64,000 nt of DNA. Source: DASYTH01 sp045806965. GTDB lineage: Bacteria; Actinomycetota; Actinomycetes; Mycobacteriales; Pseudonocardiaceae. This document shows, piece by piece, positions 25,189 to 33,578 of the stretch. A program made the translations under genes and the position numbers. The notes below the pieces were generated by a model that searched no databases, was not told the DNA's origin, and worked only from the letters and a program-made list of their open reading frames with translations. Positions within the stretch are counted from its first letter, which is position 1, and every line of letters begins with the position of its first letter. Where the stretch lies: contig JBJMIG010000097.1 in assembly GCA_045806965.1 (NCBI GenBank), positions 10,613-74,612 of the forward strand, given 5' to 3'.

Positions 25189-25959
25189 ATGCGGTGGGTT
25201 GGACAGGTTCGATCGGCGGCCCGTGGTCGCCGCGACGGGCCATCCCGGATGGCTGTGTCGGCTGATCTGGATGTCGTACCAGTCGTTCGGGCTCTCATGA
25301 GGCCGCGGCGGCGGCTCGGCGGCCTGCTCGCGTGGGGTGCCTTGCTGCCCGGCTTGATCATGGTGCTCGTTCCCGGCGTGGCGAGCGCCGGTGCGATCGT
25401 GCAGTGCCCGTCCGGCATCACCGAGTGGAAGCTCATCTCGGGGCGCACCGGCGTAGACACGGTCCAATTCAGCCCCGACGGTCAGGGATGTTGCCATTTC
25501 AATGTGTGGGAGGGTCACCGCTACACGTTGGTGTCGGCCGTACCGCAGTTCCTGGTCAGTGACGGCCGGGCGTTGGACAACGGCACGGACATCCCGGTGA
25601 CCTTCACGGTCTCGTCGTCGGTGTCGAGGACGTTTTCCATTTCGGCAACGGTAGGGATCACGGCGACCCTGGTGAAGGATTTCCTTACCTCTACGGTCAG
25701 CACGAGTATCCAGGCGAGTGTCACCACCGCCGTCGGAGTCACGGTCAGCACGACGGTTCCGGCGCACACCAGGTTGATTGCCGAGTACGGCACAAATGGC
25801 TACCAGGTCAGCTACTATATCGAGGCGTGGCGTTGGAAGGGTCCATTCGGTGGGCAGCCACCGGCCGCCGGCACGGCCGGCTGTGAAGAATGGGGCTACT
25901 ACCCGCAAAACACGCAAGCACCGACAAACCTCGAAACATGGCGGCTCAGGAGCGGTTGA
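25189..25959 (+). CDS. Secreted protein resembling ETX/MTX2-type beta-pore-forming proteins
   Basis: 256 aa from ATG 25189 (strong GGAAGGAG upstream); ATG 25297 would give a conventional signal peptide of RPRRRL plus a hydrophobic core ending GVASAGA. The mature part begins with a Cys-containing beta region (VQCPSGITEWKL, GQGCCHFNVW). It continues with a long Ser/Thr-rich alternating segment (residues 136-190: PVTFTVSSSVSRTFSISATV, then LTSTVSTSIQASVTTAVGV). VSTTVPAHTRLIAEYG follows, similar to the VPpgT strand after the stem hairpin in aerolysin/ETX-MTX2 proteins. The Ser/Thr alternation is what an amphipathic transmembrane beta-hairpin looks like. The family call is pattern-based and tentative; secretion is well supported. 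Confidence 0.65.
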   Translation: MRWVGQVRSAARGRRDGPSRMAVSADLDVVPVVRALMRPRRRLGGLLAWGALLPGLIMVLVPGVASAGAIVQCPSGITEWKLISGRTGVDTVQFSPDGQGCCHFNVWEGHRYTLVSAVPQFLVSDGRALDNGTDIPVTFTVSSSVSRTFSISATVGITATLVKDFLTSTVSTSIQASVTTAVGVTVSTTVPAHTRLIAEYGTNGYQVSYYIEAWRWKGPFGGQPPAAGTAGCEEWGYYPQNTQAPTNLETWRLRSG

Positions 25960-26201
25960 TCCACGCATTTCACACCGGAGCATTGGTCACCCCACGACCT
26001 ATTCATCAGCACATCGGGGTGGCCAATGTGCCGGTTATGCGCGGTCCCACTGGCCGCGCTGACGTGATCTGGTTGCGCTGAACGCCCACCGGTCGCCTTG
26101 GGGAGTCGAACCGACCAGGCGGCGATGTTGATCTGATGAGCTGCGCAGGTGGAACTTATGGTAGTTGTGCCGTCACTCTGACTTCGGTTACGGTGACCTA
26201 G

Positions 26202-26768
26202 ATGTGGATTGATGCGCTGCTGCTGGCGAGGTTGGCTCGGGGTTCCTTGCATGGATATGAGCTGCGCAAAGAGGTTGAGGCGGCGACCGGTCGCACATTG
26301 TCCAACAACTCGCTGTATCCGACCCTGCGTCGGTTTGTGGACGCGGGGGCGGTGACGCGGACCGCGGAGGAGCAGGAAGCGAAGCCGCCGCGGCACATGT
26401 ACACGATCACCGATGTGGGCCGGGAGTTGTTGCACGATGTGCTCGCCGACTTCCCGGAAGAGGTGGCCCTCAACGAGTCGGAGTTCCTGGCGAGGGTGGG
26501 GAACTTCGGCTGGCTGCGCGGCGCGGAACAGCGGCAGGTGCTCGCGGTGCGGGATCGGGCGGTCGCGGCCGAGTTGGACCGGCTTGCCGCGTTGGCGTTG
26601 GAGCAGGCGGATCCCTGGAGCAGAGCGGTGCTCGACGAGGTGTGCCGGCGGTTCACCGCTGAACGGGCTTGGCTCGCCGACCTCCGCGACCGCACTCACC
26701 TCAGTGCGAGGCCACAGACCGCGTTCGTAGCCGCAGGCGGCTTGGCCGGACCAGGCCGCACCGACTAG
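26202..26768 (+). CDS. PadR-family transcriptional regulator
   Basis: 188 aa. The N-terminal winged helix has the PadR signature LLARLARGSLHGYELRKEVE, then SLYPTLRRFVDAGAV and MYTITDVGRELL. The C-terminal half is a helical dimerisation/effector domain (RDRAVAAELDRLAALALEQ). No strong ribosome binding site is seen before ATG 26202, so it may be leaderless. It is followed 16 bp later by the P450 gene on the same strand. It probably represses its own operon, with a P450 substrate-like or phenolic inducer (inference). Confidence 0.88.
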   Translation: MWIDALLLARLARGSLHGYELRKEVEAATGRTLSNNSLYPTLRRFVDAGAVTRTAEEQEAKPPRHMYTITDVGRELLHDVLADFPEEVALNESEFLARVGNFGWLRGAEQRQVLAVRDRAVAAELDRLAALALEQADPWSRAVLDEVCRRFTAERAWLADLRDRTHLSARPQTAFVAAGGLAGPGRTD

Positions 26769-26784
26769 CAGTGAGGGGACAGCC

Positions 26785-28002
26785 ATGACGGATACCGCGA
26801 GCATGACTCCGCGTCTGCCGTTTGACCGGCCGAACGCATTGGACGAGGCGCCGTTGTTCGGGGTGTTGCGGCGGGAGGGCCCCCTGGTGCGGGTGACCAC
26901 GCCGGCGGGTGACCCGGCGTGGTTGGTGACCTCCTTCGCAGCGGCGCGGGAGGTCTTCAGAGACCGGCGGTTCGGCCGGTCGCATCCCGTGCCGGAGCAG
27001 GCGTCCCGGATTTCCCACGCGGCGGTGTTGGACGGTCCGAGCGGCAACTACGAGACCGAGGAGCGCGACCACAAGCGGATGCGCCGGATGCTGGCGCCGG
27101 CGTTCGCCGCGCCGCGGATGCGCCGGCTCGGTGACCGGATCCGGGAACTGGCGCAGGGATGCCTTGACAACATGCAGGCCGCCCGCGACGCCCGGCCCGA
27201 CGAGCCGGTGGACCTCCAGGAGTTGCTCGCGTTGCCGTTGCCGGTGCTGGTGATCTGCGAGTTGCTTGGCGTGCCCTACGCCGACCGGGAGCAGTTCCGC
27301 AGCCTGTCGGATCGCATCTCGTTGTTCGACGGGGGTGCGGATGCCCAAGAGGCGATGGCGGAGTTCGCGGCTTACACGGGCCGGCTGGCCGCGGCCAAGC
27401 GGCAGCATCCGGAACCCGACGTCATCTCCGACCTGGTTGCCGCCCAGGCCGAGGACCCCACGTTCAGCGACCAGGATCTGGCGGAGCTGGCGGCGGGTCT
27501 GCTGTTCGCCGGCCACGAGACAACCGCCAGCCGGATCGCCCTTGGCGTGCTGTTTCTGCTCAGCGACCTGGCCCGGCGGGACCGGTTCGTCGCCGATCCG
27601 GACGGGCAGGTCGACCCCACCGTCGAGGAGATCCTGCGGATGTCCTCAACCGCCGCGACCGGTCTGGTGCGCTACGCCCACGAGGACGTGGACATCGCCG
27701 GGGTCAGGATCGCGCGTGGCGACGCGGTGCTCGTCTCCATCGACTCGGCCAACCGCGACGCGTCGGCCTTCGCCGCGCCGCACGAGTTCGACCCGACCCG
27801 CGGCCCCAACACCCACCTGGCCTTCGGCGACGGCGCGCACGTCTGCATCGGCGCCAACCTCGCGCGCGTCGAACTGCGGACGGTGTTTCCGATGCTGTTC
27901 AGCCGGTTCCCCAGCCTGCGGCTGGCCGTCGGCGTCGACGACATCGTGGTGCGGTCGAACCGGGTCGCCGGCGGCGTGGACCGCGTTCCGGTCCTGTGGT
28001 GA
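26785..28002 (+). CDS. Cytochrome P450
   Basis: 405 aa, bacterial class I P450. I-helix LLFAGHETTASR (242-247 AGHETT), K-helix EEILRMSS (ExxR), NRDASAFAAPHEFDPTR, and the heme loop LAFGDGAHVCIGANLARVE with Cys354 as axial ligand. The fold is complete, so an active oxygenase is expected. It needs two electrons from a ferredoxin; one is encoded 38 bp downstream. GAGGGG precedes the ATG at 26785. It resembles CYP105/CYP107-type enzymes, but subfamily and substrate cannot be assigned by eye. Confidence 0.93.
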   Translation: MTDTASMTPRLPFDRPNALDEAPLFGVLRREGPLVRVTTPAGDPAWLVTSFAAAREVFRDRRFGRSHPVPEQASRISHAAVLDGPSGNYETEERDHKRMRRMLAPAFAAPRMRRLGDRIRELAQGCLDNMQAARDARPDEPVDLQELLALPLPVLVICELLGVPYADREQFRSLSDRISLFDGGADAQEAMAEFAAYTGRLAAAKRQHPEPDVISDLVAAQAEDPTFSDQDLAELAAGLLFAGHETTASRIALGVLFLLSDLARRDRFVADPDGQVDPTVEEILRMSSTAATGLVRYAHEDVDIAGVRIARGDAVLVSIDSANRDASAFAAPHEFDPTRGPNTHLAFGDGAHVCIGANLARVELRTVFPMLFSRFPSLRLAVGVDDIVVRSNRVAGGVDRVPVLW

Positions 28003-28039
28003 CCGGGCAGCGCACCGTCCGCGCCGAGAAGGACCGCCG

Positions 28040-28240
28040 ATGAAAGTCACCGCGAACCCCGACACCTGCCTCGCGTCCGGACAGTGCGCGCTGCTGGCAC
28101 CGGAGACATTCAGCCAGCGAGACGATGACGGCACCGTGGTCGTGCTGAACGACCAGCCCCCGGCCAACCAGCGCGATGTCGTCCGGCAGGCGGCACTGAC
28201 CTGCCCGTCCGGGGCGATCCGGCTCGTCGAACCCGCATGA
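28040..28240 (+). CDS. Single-cluster [3Fe-4S]-type ferredoxin
   Basis: 66 aa. Cys10, Cys16 and Cys55 in the pattern C-x5-C ... TCPSGAI, with no fourth cluster cysteine, indicate a [3Fe-4S] cluster as in Streptomyces P450-partner ferredoxins. It starts at ATG 28040, 38 bp after the P450 gene, and is its probable electron donor. A ferredoxin reductase must be encoded elsewhere. Confidence 0.93.
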   Translation: MKVTANPDTCLASGQCALLAPETFSQRDDDGTVVVLNDQPPANQRDVVRQAALTCPSGAIRLVEPA

Positions 28241-28289
28241 CGAGAACAGGGCAGACGTGCGGGCCGGCTGTCCGACGTGCGGTGCCTGG

Positions 28290-29684
28290 TCAGTGGATCC
28301 GGGCCAGGAACGGGATCAGGCTGTCCAGGAACTCGTTGGCCGGGCTGGCCGAGTTGGGATCGTTGTGCGCGTAGGTGTCCTGCCGGTTCACCAGCGTCAA
28401 CGCCCGGTCCGGGATACCGGACTGCGCGGCCAGCACCCGGGCGCCGGTCAGCACGTTCGCACCGCCGAGCGCCGCGCCGAAGGCGAGGATCCGCAGCCGG
28501 CGGTCCAGGTCGTGACCGTGCGTGGCCCGCACGCCGAGGATGTCCTGGGCCGGGTTGGCGTTTCCGGCGGCGACCGCGCCGGCGTCGATGGTCAGCCGCA
28601 ACGGGTGGTACCAGGCGCTGCCGTCGAGGCCGGTGAGTCCGACTCCGGAGATCATGGTGGCGTAGCGCTGGATCGGGGTGATCTCTCCGGCCCGGTCCCA
28701 GCCGCGCGGGTCGCCGCTCGCGGCCAGCCGGCCGGCGTGTACCTGCGCGGCCCGCAGCGTCGCGGGCGAGGTCTCGGTGTCCACCGAGAACCCGAACTGC
28801 GCCTCGTTGGTCGCGGGCACCGGTGGCTTCAGGTTCTCCGGCAGCAGCGGGAAGTCCTGCGAGCGGGACCGTCCGTTGGGGTCGAGCCGGGCCGCGGTCG
28901 CGCCGGTCGCCGAGAACAGGCCGAGGAACGGTGCGGCGATCCCGCCGAAGGCCAGCCAGGGCGTGCCGTTCCGCAGATTCGCCAGCGCCTGGGTGGCGGC
29001 CTCCGGGGTGATCGGGGTCGGTCCGCTACCGCCGTCGATGTAGACCAGCCCGGCCAGGTCCCGGGCGCCGGGTTTGCCGTGGAAGTCCCAGGTGGCATAG
29101 GCGGTGGTGATGGAGCCGCCGAGCGAGTGCCCGCCGAGGACCACCCGCCGGCCGTGTTCGCCGGCCCGCTGGACCACCCGGTGCAGGTCCTCGATCTCGA
29201 CGTTCATGCCCCAGCCACGGGCGAACGGCACGGCAGCGTCCGGCACCGGCTGGAAGTGGTTGGTGATCGCCGGGTTCACCAGCCAGCCGAGGTAGTAGTC
29301 GAAGAACTGTTGCTGGCTGAAGGTTCCGCGTTTCACCGCGTCGAGCCCGGCGTGGTCCTCGAGCTGGTTCTCCCGGCGTTCGACCGACCACACCTGCCAG
29401 CGGCAGTGGGTGCGCGCGACGATGTCCTTGGCCAGCGGTGCGAAGTAACCGGCGCCGGCCGAGGTGCCCGGATTGAGCACCAGCACGTCCCTGGCGTGCT
29501 CCGCACCCACCTTCAACACTCCGACCCGGTCCAGGTTGTTCGGCGTGGCCGGGTCGTCGAACCCCGTCAGCCACTCGAAGCTGGTCTGCGCACAGCCCCG
29601 ATCGGTCGCCTGAGCAGCCGGCACGCTGAGCCCGGTCGCCACAACCATGATCACGAAGGTCAACGCGGTTCGGCGGATCCTCAT
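28290..29684 (-). CDS. Secreted alpha/beta-hydrolase
   Basis: 464 aa. Signal peptide ALTFVIMVVATGLSVPAAQA. The nucleophile elbow GGHSLGGS gives the catalytic Ser; LVLNPGTSAG begins the fold and a C-terminal NRQDTYAHNDPNSAS probably supplies His. About 190 residues between elbow and C-terminus form a large cap. The likely role is an extracellular esterase, lipase or related hydrolase; the substrate is unknown. The start at 29684 has a weak ribosome binding site. It is convergent to the P450/ferredoxin operon with a 49-bp gap. Confidence 0.78.
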   Translation of the reverse strand: MRIRRTALTFVIMVVATGLSVPAAQATDRGCAQTSFEWLTGFDDPATPNNLDRVGVLKVGAEHARDVLVLNPGTSAGAGYFAPLAKDIVARTHCRWQVWSVERRENQLEDHAGLDAVKRGTFSQQQFFDYYLGWLVNPAITNHFQPVPDAAVPFARGWGMNVEIEDLHRVVQRAGEHGRRVVLGGHSLGGSITTAYATWDFHGKPGARDLAGLVYIDGGSGPTPITPEAATQALANLRNGTPWLAFGGIAAPFLGLFSATGATAARLDPNGRSRSQDFPLLPENLKPPVPATNEAQFGFSVDTETSPATLRAAQVHAGRLAASGDPRGWDRAGEITPIQRYATMISGVGLTGLDGSAWYHPLRLTIDAGAVAAGNANPAQDILGVRATHGHDLDRRLRILAFGAALGGANVLTGARVLAAQSGIPDRALTLVNRQDTYAHNDPNSASPANEFLDSLIPFLARIH

Positions 29685-29937
29685 ACCGAAACGCTATTGC
29701 CGCGCCACCCACCCCGAAACGGTATTCCCACCAGTCCTGGCCGGCGCCCGCTGTGCACCCGCACAAGCGCCCGGATGCCCACCGCTCATCCTGCGATTGG
29801 TCGGCCATGATCGTCGGGTGCAGCACGGCGCCTACCAGCACCGCCGCGTCGTTCGTCGTCGAATCCGGCCGCTCCGCGATCAATCCGGGCTGGGGCAATC
29901 CCTGCACCGCCGTGATCCGTATGCGTCAGGTGAGGGT

Positions 29938-29979
29938 CACCCCGCTGAGTTGAGCGCGCCCTTTCGACTCAACGGGGTG
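29938..29979. repeat. Hairpin with 12-bp arms
   Basis: CACCCCGCTGAG (29938-29949) and CTCAACGGGGTG (29968-29979) pair at 11 of 12 positions around an 18-base loop. It lies between divergent genes, so it is not a simple terminator. Confidence 0.6.
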
Positions 29980-30051
29980 GCCCTTGCTGTGTTCGCTGCC
30001 CTCGCAAGCAGGCTCGCTCGGGCGGCTCGCGGCCTGTGGGGGGTTCAGCGG

Positions 30052-30090
30052 AAGGTGACATTCCTTCGCTTCTCACGGGAATGTCACCTT
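30052..30090. repeat. Inverted pair of the AAGGTGACATTCC intergenic repeat
   Basis: AAGGTGACATTCC (30052-30064) and its exact reverse complement (30078-30090) form a perfect 13-bp stem with a 13-base loop. The same 13-mer recurs twice as direct copies at 42615-42627 and 42667-42679. Confidence 0.8.
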
Positions 30091-30214
30091 GCGCGGTAAC
30101 GGCCCCGCGCGCTCGGAGCAACGGCGGGGGTGTGTCGTTGCCGGGTGGGGAGCGGGTCCGGTGGGAGCATGGCTCGCGAGAGTTGATCTGCCTCGAGTCG
30201 GAGAGGACCTCGCC

Positions 30215-30565
30215 GTGCCTGAGCTTGGGATGTCCGTCTTGCCCGGCAGCGTTGCCGCAGCACACGTGCACGCCTCGGCGGCGGGATTGGCCGACGGCAC
30301 CGTTGGGCGGCGGGCCGACCTCTCCGTCGGCACCGCGGGCGAGCTCGCGGAGATCATTGACAACCTGGTCGAGGGGCAGCGGCAGATCTCCGCCACGTTG
30401 AGCCAGCTCGCCGGTTATGTGCGCGGCCGCGGCCTCGAACACGCGCTTGCCGAGGTGCTCGCGGCGTCCGCGCGGGCGTCCGGGTTCGCCGCCGATGCGT
30501 TGGCAGAAAGCCGGCCGTTGCTGCAGGTTGTCCTGGATGTGACCGGAGCGGACACCCGTTTGTAG
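30215..30565 (+). CDS. Small helical protein of unknown function
   Basis: 116 aa from GTG 30215 with GGAGAGGA upstream; ATG 30230 is an alternative. The first 45 residues are Ala/Gly/Val-rich. The second half is amphipathic helix (GELAEIIDNLVEGQRQISATLSQLAGYV, then LEHALAEVLAASARASGFAADALAESR), possibly a coiled-coil or helical bundle. No signal peptide, membrane segment or catalytic motif. It lies 61 bp upstream of ku on the same strand. I do not recognise the family. Confidence 0.5.
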   Translation: MPELGMSVLPGSVAAAHVHASAAGLADGTVGRRADLSVGTAGELAEIIDNLVEGQRQISATLSQLAGYVRGRGLEHALAEVLAASARASGFAADALAESRPLLQVVLDVTGADTRL

Positions 30566-30626
30566 CTTTCGGATCATGTGACCGCCCGATACCGTGGGAT
30601 CAGCGATGGTCTCGCGGAGGTGACCC

Positions 30627-31517
30627 ATGCGCAGCATGTGGAAGGGCACGATCGGCTACGGGCAGGCGGCGATCCCGGTCAAGGCGTACACCGCCACCGA
30701 GGAGCACGACATCGAGCTGCACCAGCTGCACTTGTCCGACGGCGGCAGGATCCGGCAGAAGCGGGTCTGCGAGGTGGACGGCGAAGAGGTGCCGTTCACC
30801 GAAATCGCACGCGGCTACGAGATGCCCGCCGGCGACGTCGTCATGCTCACCGAGGAGGACATGGCCACGCTGCCGCTGGCCACCACCCGGCTGATCGACG
30901 TGCGCGCGTTCGTGCCGGTCGACCAGATCGACCCGATCTCGTTCTCCAGGAGCTACTACCTCGAGCCGGAGCCGGCCGGAGTCAAACCGTATGTGCTGCT
31001 CAGCGAGGCGTTACAGCAGTCCGGCCGGGCCGCCGTGGTGAAGGTGGCACTGCGGGCCAGGGAGAGTCTCGGCGTGCTGCGCGTGCGCGACCAGGTGATT
31101 CTGTTGACCACGATGCTCTGGCCGGACGAGATCCGGGTGCCGGACTTCCCGTTCCTGCACGAGGACGTCGACCTGGTCGGGCCCGAGGTGCACGCCGCGG
31201 TGCACGCCATCGAGCAACTCTCCGGCACGTTCGTCGCCGCCCAGTACACCGATCGCTACCGCGAAGCGCTCGAGGACCTGATCGAGGCGAAGATCGAGGG
31301 CCGCGAGGTGGTCCGCCCGGCCGCGGCGGCAGAGGACGCGACGGTCGGAGACCTGATCACCGCACTTCAGGAGAGCGTCGCCACCGCCATGAAGTCGCGC
31401 AACGGTCACGACGCGGTCGCCAAGGCCAAGTCCGCCGCCCGCAAGGCCGAGTCGGCCAAGGACGACGCGGGAAAGGCCGCCGCGAAGTCTCGCAGCCGCG
31501 CCAAGACCCCTAGGTAG
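30627..31517 (+). CDS. ku: Ku DNA-end-binding protein (non-homologous end joining)
   Basis: 296 aa, a typical bacterial Ku core: MWKGTIGYGQAAIPVKAYTA at the start, HQLHLSDGGRIRQKRVCEVDG, FSRSYYLEP, VLLTTMLWPDEIR and YREALEDLIEAKIEG. The C-terminal 45 residues are Lys/Ala/Arg-rich (AKAKSAARKAESAKDD), as in Ku proteins with a basic DNA-binding tail. It binds broken DNA ends and recruits ligase D, which is not in this window. GGAGGTG precedes the ATG at 30627. Confidence 0.96.
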   Translation: MRSMWKGTIGYGQAAIPVKAYTATEEHDIELHQLHLSDGGRIRQKRVCEVDGEEVPFTEIARGYEMPAGDVVMLTEEDMATLPLATTRLIDVRAFVPVDQIDPISFSRSYYLEPEPAGVKPYVLLSEALQQSGRAAVVKVALRARESLGVLRVRDQVILLTTMLWPDEIRVPDFPFLHEDVDLVGPEVHAAVHAIEQLSGTFVAAQYTDRYREALEDLIEAKIEGREVVRPAAAAEDATVGDLITALQESVATAMKSRNGHDAVAKAKSAARKAESAKDDAGKAAAKSRSRAKTPR

Positions 31518-31532
31518 TCCAATCTACTTAGG
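31509..31532 (+). terminator. Hairpin overlapping the ku stop codon
   Basis: CCTAGGTAG (31509-31517, includes the TAG stop) and CTACTTAGG (31524-31532) pair at 8 of 9 positions. A weak transcription terminator is possible; there is no T-run. Confidence 0.4.
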
Positions 31533-31689
31533 TACACCGCGCCACCTATTCGCGGTCGTCGCCATTTAACACGACCGTCCTATGTGGAATTCGCGAGATG
31601 TTGGGCTAACCGGCCGATTTCTCACGGAGCCATGGATACCTACGCTGACTGCGGGGACGGCTTCCTGCTGGCTTTCGTGAGGAGCAGAG

Positions 31690-33474
31690 ATGCCTCGATA
31701 TCCATCCAAAAGATCCACGAGATTCACGTTAACCGTCGCGGGTACCGCAATCATGCTGGTGGCGACGGTGCTGGCCACCCAGCTGACCAGCCGCGGCACG
31801 GCGGCGGCCGACCCGCCGGGCGTGCCGTCCACCGGCGAGACTGCGGCCGGAATTCTTGCGGTGAGCCAGAGTTACCCCGGTGGTCTGCCGGCGCTGCTCG
31901 GCCTTTTCACGAGCGGGGCGTGCGCCGGTGTCCAGTCTTACGGCAGCGCGCCCGCGGGCTGCCGGTCGGTTCTCGACCAGATCGCCGCGGCCGGCTCCGG
32001 TCAGTCGTTCCCAGAGAGGCTTCCGGACGTGGTAGGCGACCCCGAGCCGAGCATTCCGCCCGAGCAGACCCCGGATCCGAGCGAACAGATCACCCCGGAG
32101 GTCATCGACGCGATGGAGGCGGCGGGCGCGCCGGCCGACCTGATCGCGGGGCTGCGACAGAACCCGCCGGTCATCCCGCCGCAGTACCGCCCGCAGGGCG
32201 GCTCGGCACCAGGTTCGGCGCCGAGCAGCGCGGAGTTACCGCCGCCGCCGACCAAGACCACGGCGACCAGCACCACGGTGCCGACGACCACCACGACCAC
32301 CGAGCCCACTACGACCACCGAGCCCACCACGACCACCGAGCCCACCACAACAACCCTGCCGACCACGACCATCGAGCCGACCACGACCACCGAGCCGACC
32401 ACGACCATCGAGCCCACCACGACCACCGAGCCCACCACGACGACGACACTGCCGACCACGAGTACGACGACCACGACCGTCGCACCGCCGCCACCGCCGC
32501 CGCCGCTCCTGGTCGCGGTCGGTGACTCGGTCACGTCTGGCCATGAGGCCCGCCGGGTGAACGCGTTGCTGTACCGCACCACCTGTGACGACCCGGGCAT
32601 CGGAGCCGGCGCGCCCGGCTCCAGCTGGGCCGGCAATCTCCGTGCCCTCCTTGGAGTTCCGTGGAACCGCTACTTCAACTACGCGCACAGCGGCTCGTCC
32701 ACGGCCGACGTGTTGACCGCCGTGCCGTACACCAACCCGTGCGGCGTGGTGTCGCAGCCGCTCCGGGCGCAGATCGGCGACGCCACCGCGGTGCTGGCGG
32801 CGAACCCGAGCCGGGCCGGCGCCGCGAACGTGGCGGTGGCCACCGCCGGCGTGAACGACACGAACTGGGTGGGCGTGGCGACCCAGCTGATCTCCCGCCA
32901 GATGGGTCGACCGGTGAACTGGTTCATCGCGCCCGCGCCGGCCTGGGCGGTGGCCAACCCGGGTGCTTGCCGGGACTGGGTATTCGGCAACCCGGCGGGC
33001 AACCCCGGGGCGCCGGCCGGAGCCGTCCCGCCGGCCTGGAACGGTGCGGCTGTCGGGGGTGCGATCGCCGCCGGGTCCGCGTCGATCGCGTTGCGGTTGA
33101 TCAGTGCCGACCCGGGCGCGCAGGTCCGGCACCTGCTGTACTACCGCTGGTTCGGTGACCCCAACCTGCCGCGGGTGTGCAACCCGGCGGCGGTGCGGGC
33201 CACCACGCTGATCAACAGTTGGATCAGCGTCGGCATTCTGGTCGCCCAGATCGTCTGGGTGTTCATGGGCGGCAACCCGCTCCGGATCCAGGCGGTCTGC
33301 CAGCTGATGTGGAATCCGGGTCCGCCGTTCATCCAGAGCCGGATCATGTCGTTCGGCATCGCGAACTGGAGGCTGGTGCCCGGCTGGCCGCACCCCAACG
33401 GCGCCGGACGTGCCGCATTGTCGGGTTGTGTCAACGCAACGCTGCCCCGAGCACCGGGAGGCGGTATCGCGTAG
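31690..33474 (+). CDS. Secreted SGNH-hydrolase-like protein with long EPTTTT repeat linker
   Basis: 594 aa. A signal peptide/anchor (FTLTVAGTAIMLVATVLATQL) is followed by an acidic Pro-rich N-terminal domain (35-180). Then comes a low-complexity linker of about 70 residues (roughly 195-265) built from EPTTTT units, a probable O-glycosylated wall-spanning stalk. The C-terminal domain has SGNH blocks: AVGDSVTSGH (catalytic Ser), AHSGSSTADV, AGVNDTNW (GxND) and WPHPNGAGR (catalytic His). The Asp three residues before the His in standard enzymes is Gly here, so activity is uncertain. The role may be a surface esterase/lipase acting on lipids or acetylated glycans. ATG 31690 follows GAGGAGCAG. Confidence 0.8.
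   Translation: MPRYPSKRSTRFTLTVAGTAIMLVATVLATQLTSRGTAAADPPGVPSTGETAAGILAVSQSYPGGLPALLGLFTSGACAGVQSYGSAPAGCRSVLDQIAAAGSGQSFPERLPDVVGDPEPSIPPEQTPDPSEQITPEVIDAMEAAGAPADLIAGLRQNPPVIPPQYRPQGGSAPGSAPSSAELPPPPTKTTATSTTVPTTTTTTEPTTTTEPTTTTEPTTTTLPTTTIEPTTTTEPTTTIEPTTTTEPTTTTTLPTTSTTTTTVAPPPPPPPLLVAVGDSVTSGHEARRVNALLYRTTCDDPGIGAGAPGSSWAGNLRALLGVPWNRYFNYAHSGSSTADVLTAVPYTNPCGVVSQPLRAQIGDATAVLAANPSRAGAANVAVATAGVNDTNWVGVATQLISRQMGRPVNWFIAPAPAWAVANPGACRDWVFGNPAGNPGAPAGAVPPAWNGAAVGGAIAAGSASIALRLISADPGAQVRHLLYYRWFGDPNLPRVCNPAAVRATTLINSWISVGILVAQIVWVFMGGNPLRIQAVCQLMWNPGPPFIQSRIMSFGIANWRLVPGWPHPNGAGRAALSGCVNATLPRAPGGGIA
32278..32470 (+). repeat. Degenerate 18-bp tandem repeat (codes EPTTTT)
   Basis: About ten tandem units of the kind GAGCCCACCACGACCACC, with IEPTTTT and LPTTT variants, lie inside the SGNH gene. 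Near-identical neighbouring units imply expansion by slippage or recombination. Confidence 0.8.
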
Positions 33475-33578
33475 GCGAAGGTGTCCCCCCGGCATGGCCG
33501 GGCGCGGGCTGATCCGTTGGAGTGGACTCTCGCCAGTCCTGACCAGAATGTGCTCGACCCGGTTCTAGCGTGACCGGC

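Larger units (their letters stand above)
29685..30214. other. 530-bp intergenic stretch with two large inverted repeats
   Basis: No convincing gene. A short frame at 29753-29953 is open but has no ribosome binding site or recognisable protein. The stretch carries a 12-bp-arm hairpin (29938-29979) and an inverted pair of the AAGGTGACATTCC repeat (30052-30090), then the GGAGAGGA ribosome binding site of the next gene. Confidence 0.5.

Noticed and set aside
28290..29684. Biosynthetic gene cluster around the P450
   Set aside because: No synthase, synthetase or other scaffold-building enzyme is nearby; only a regulator, P450, ferredoxin and an unrelated secreted hydrolase.
29753..29953. Possible 60-residue gene between the secreted hydrolase and the ku region
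   Set aside because: No ribosome binding site, no recognisable protein, and it runs into a hairpin repeat; kept as intergenic.
31518..31689. Riboswitch upstream of the SGNH gene
   Set aside because: The leader is 172 bp, but I found no conserved riboswitch core or strong alternative stems.
32236..32500. CRISPR-like appearance of the regular repeats
   Set aside because: The repeats are in frame inside a secreted protein and encode EPTTTT; there are no unique spacers and no cas genes.
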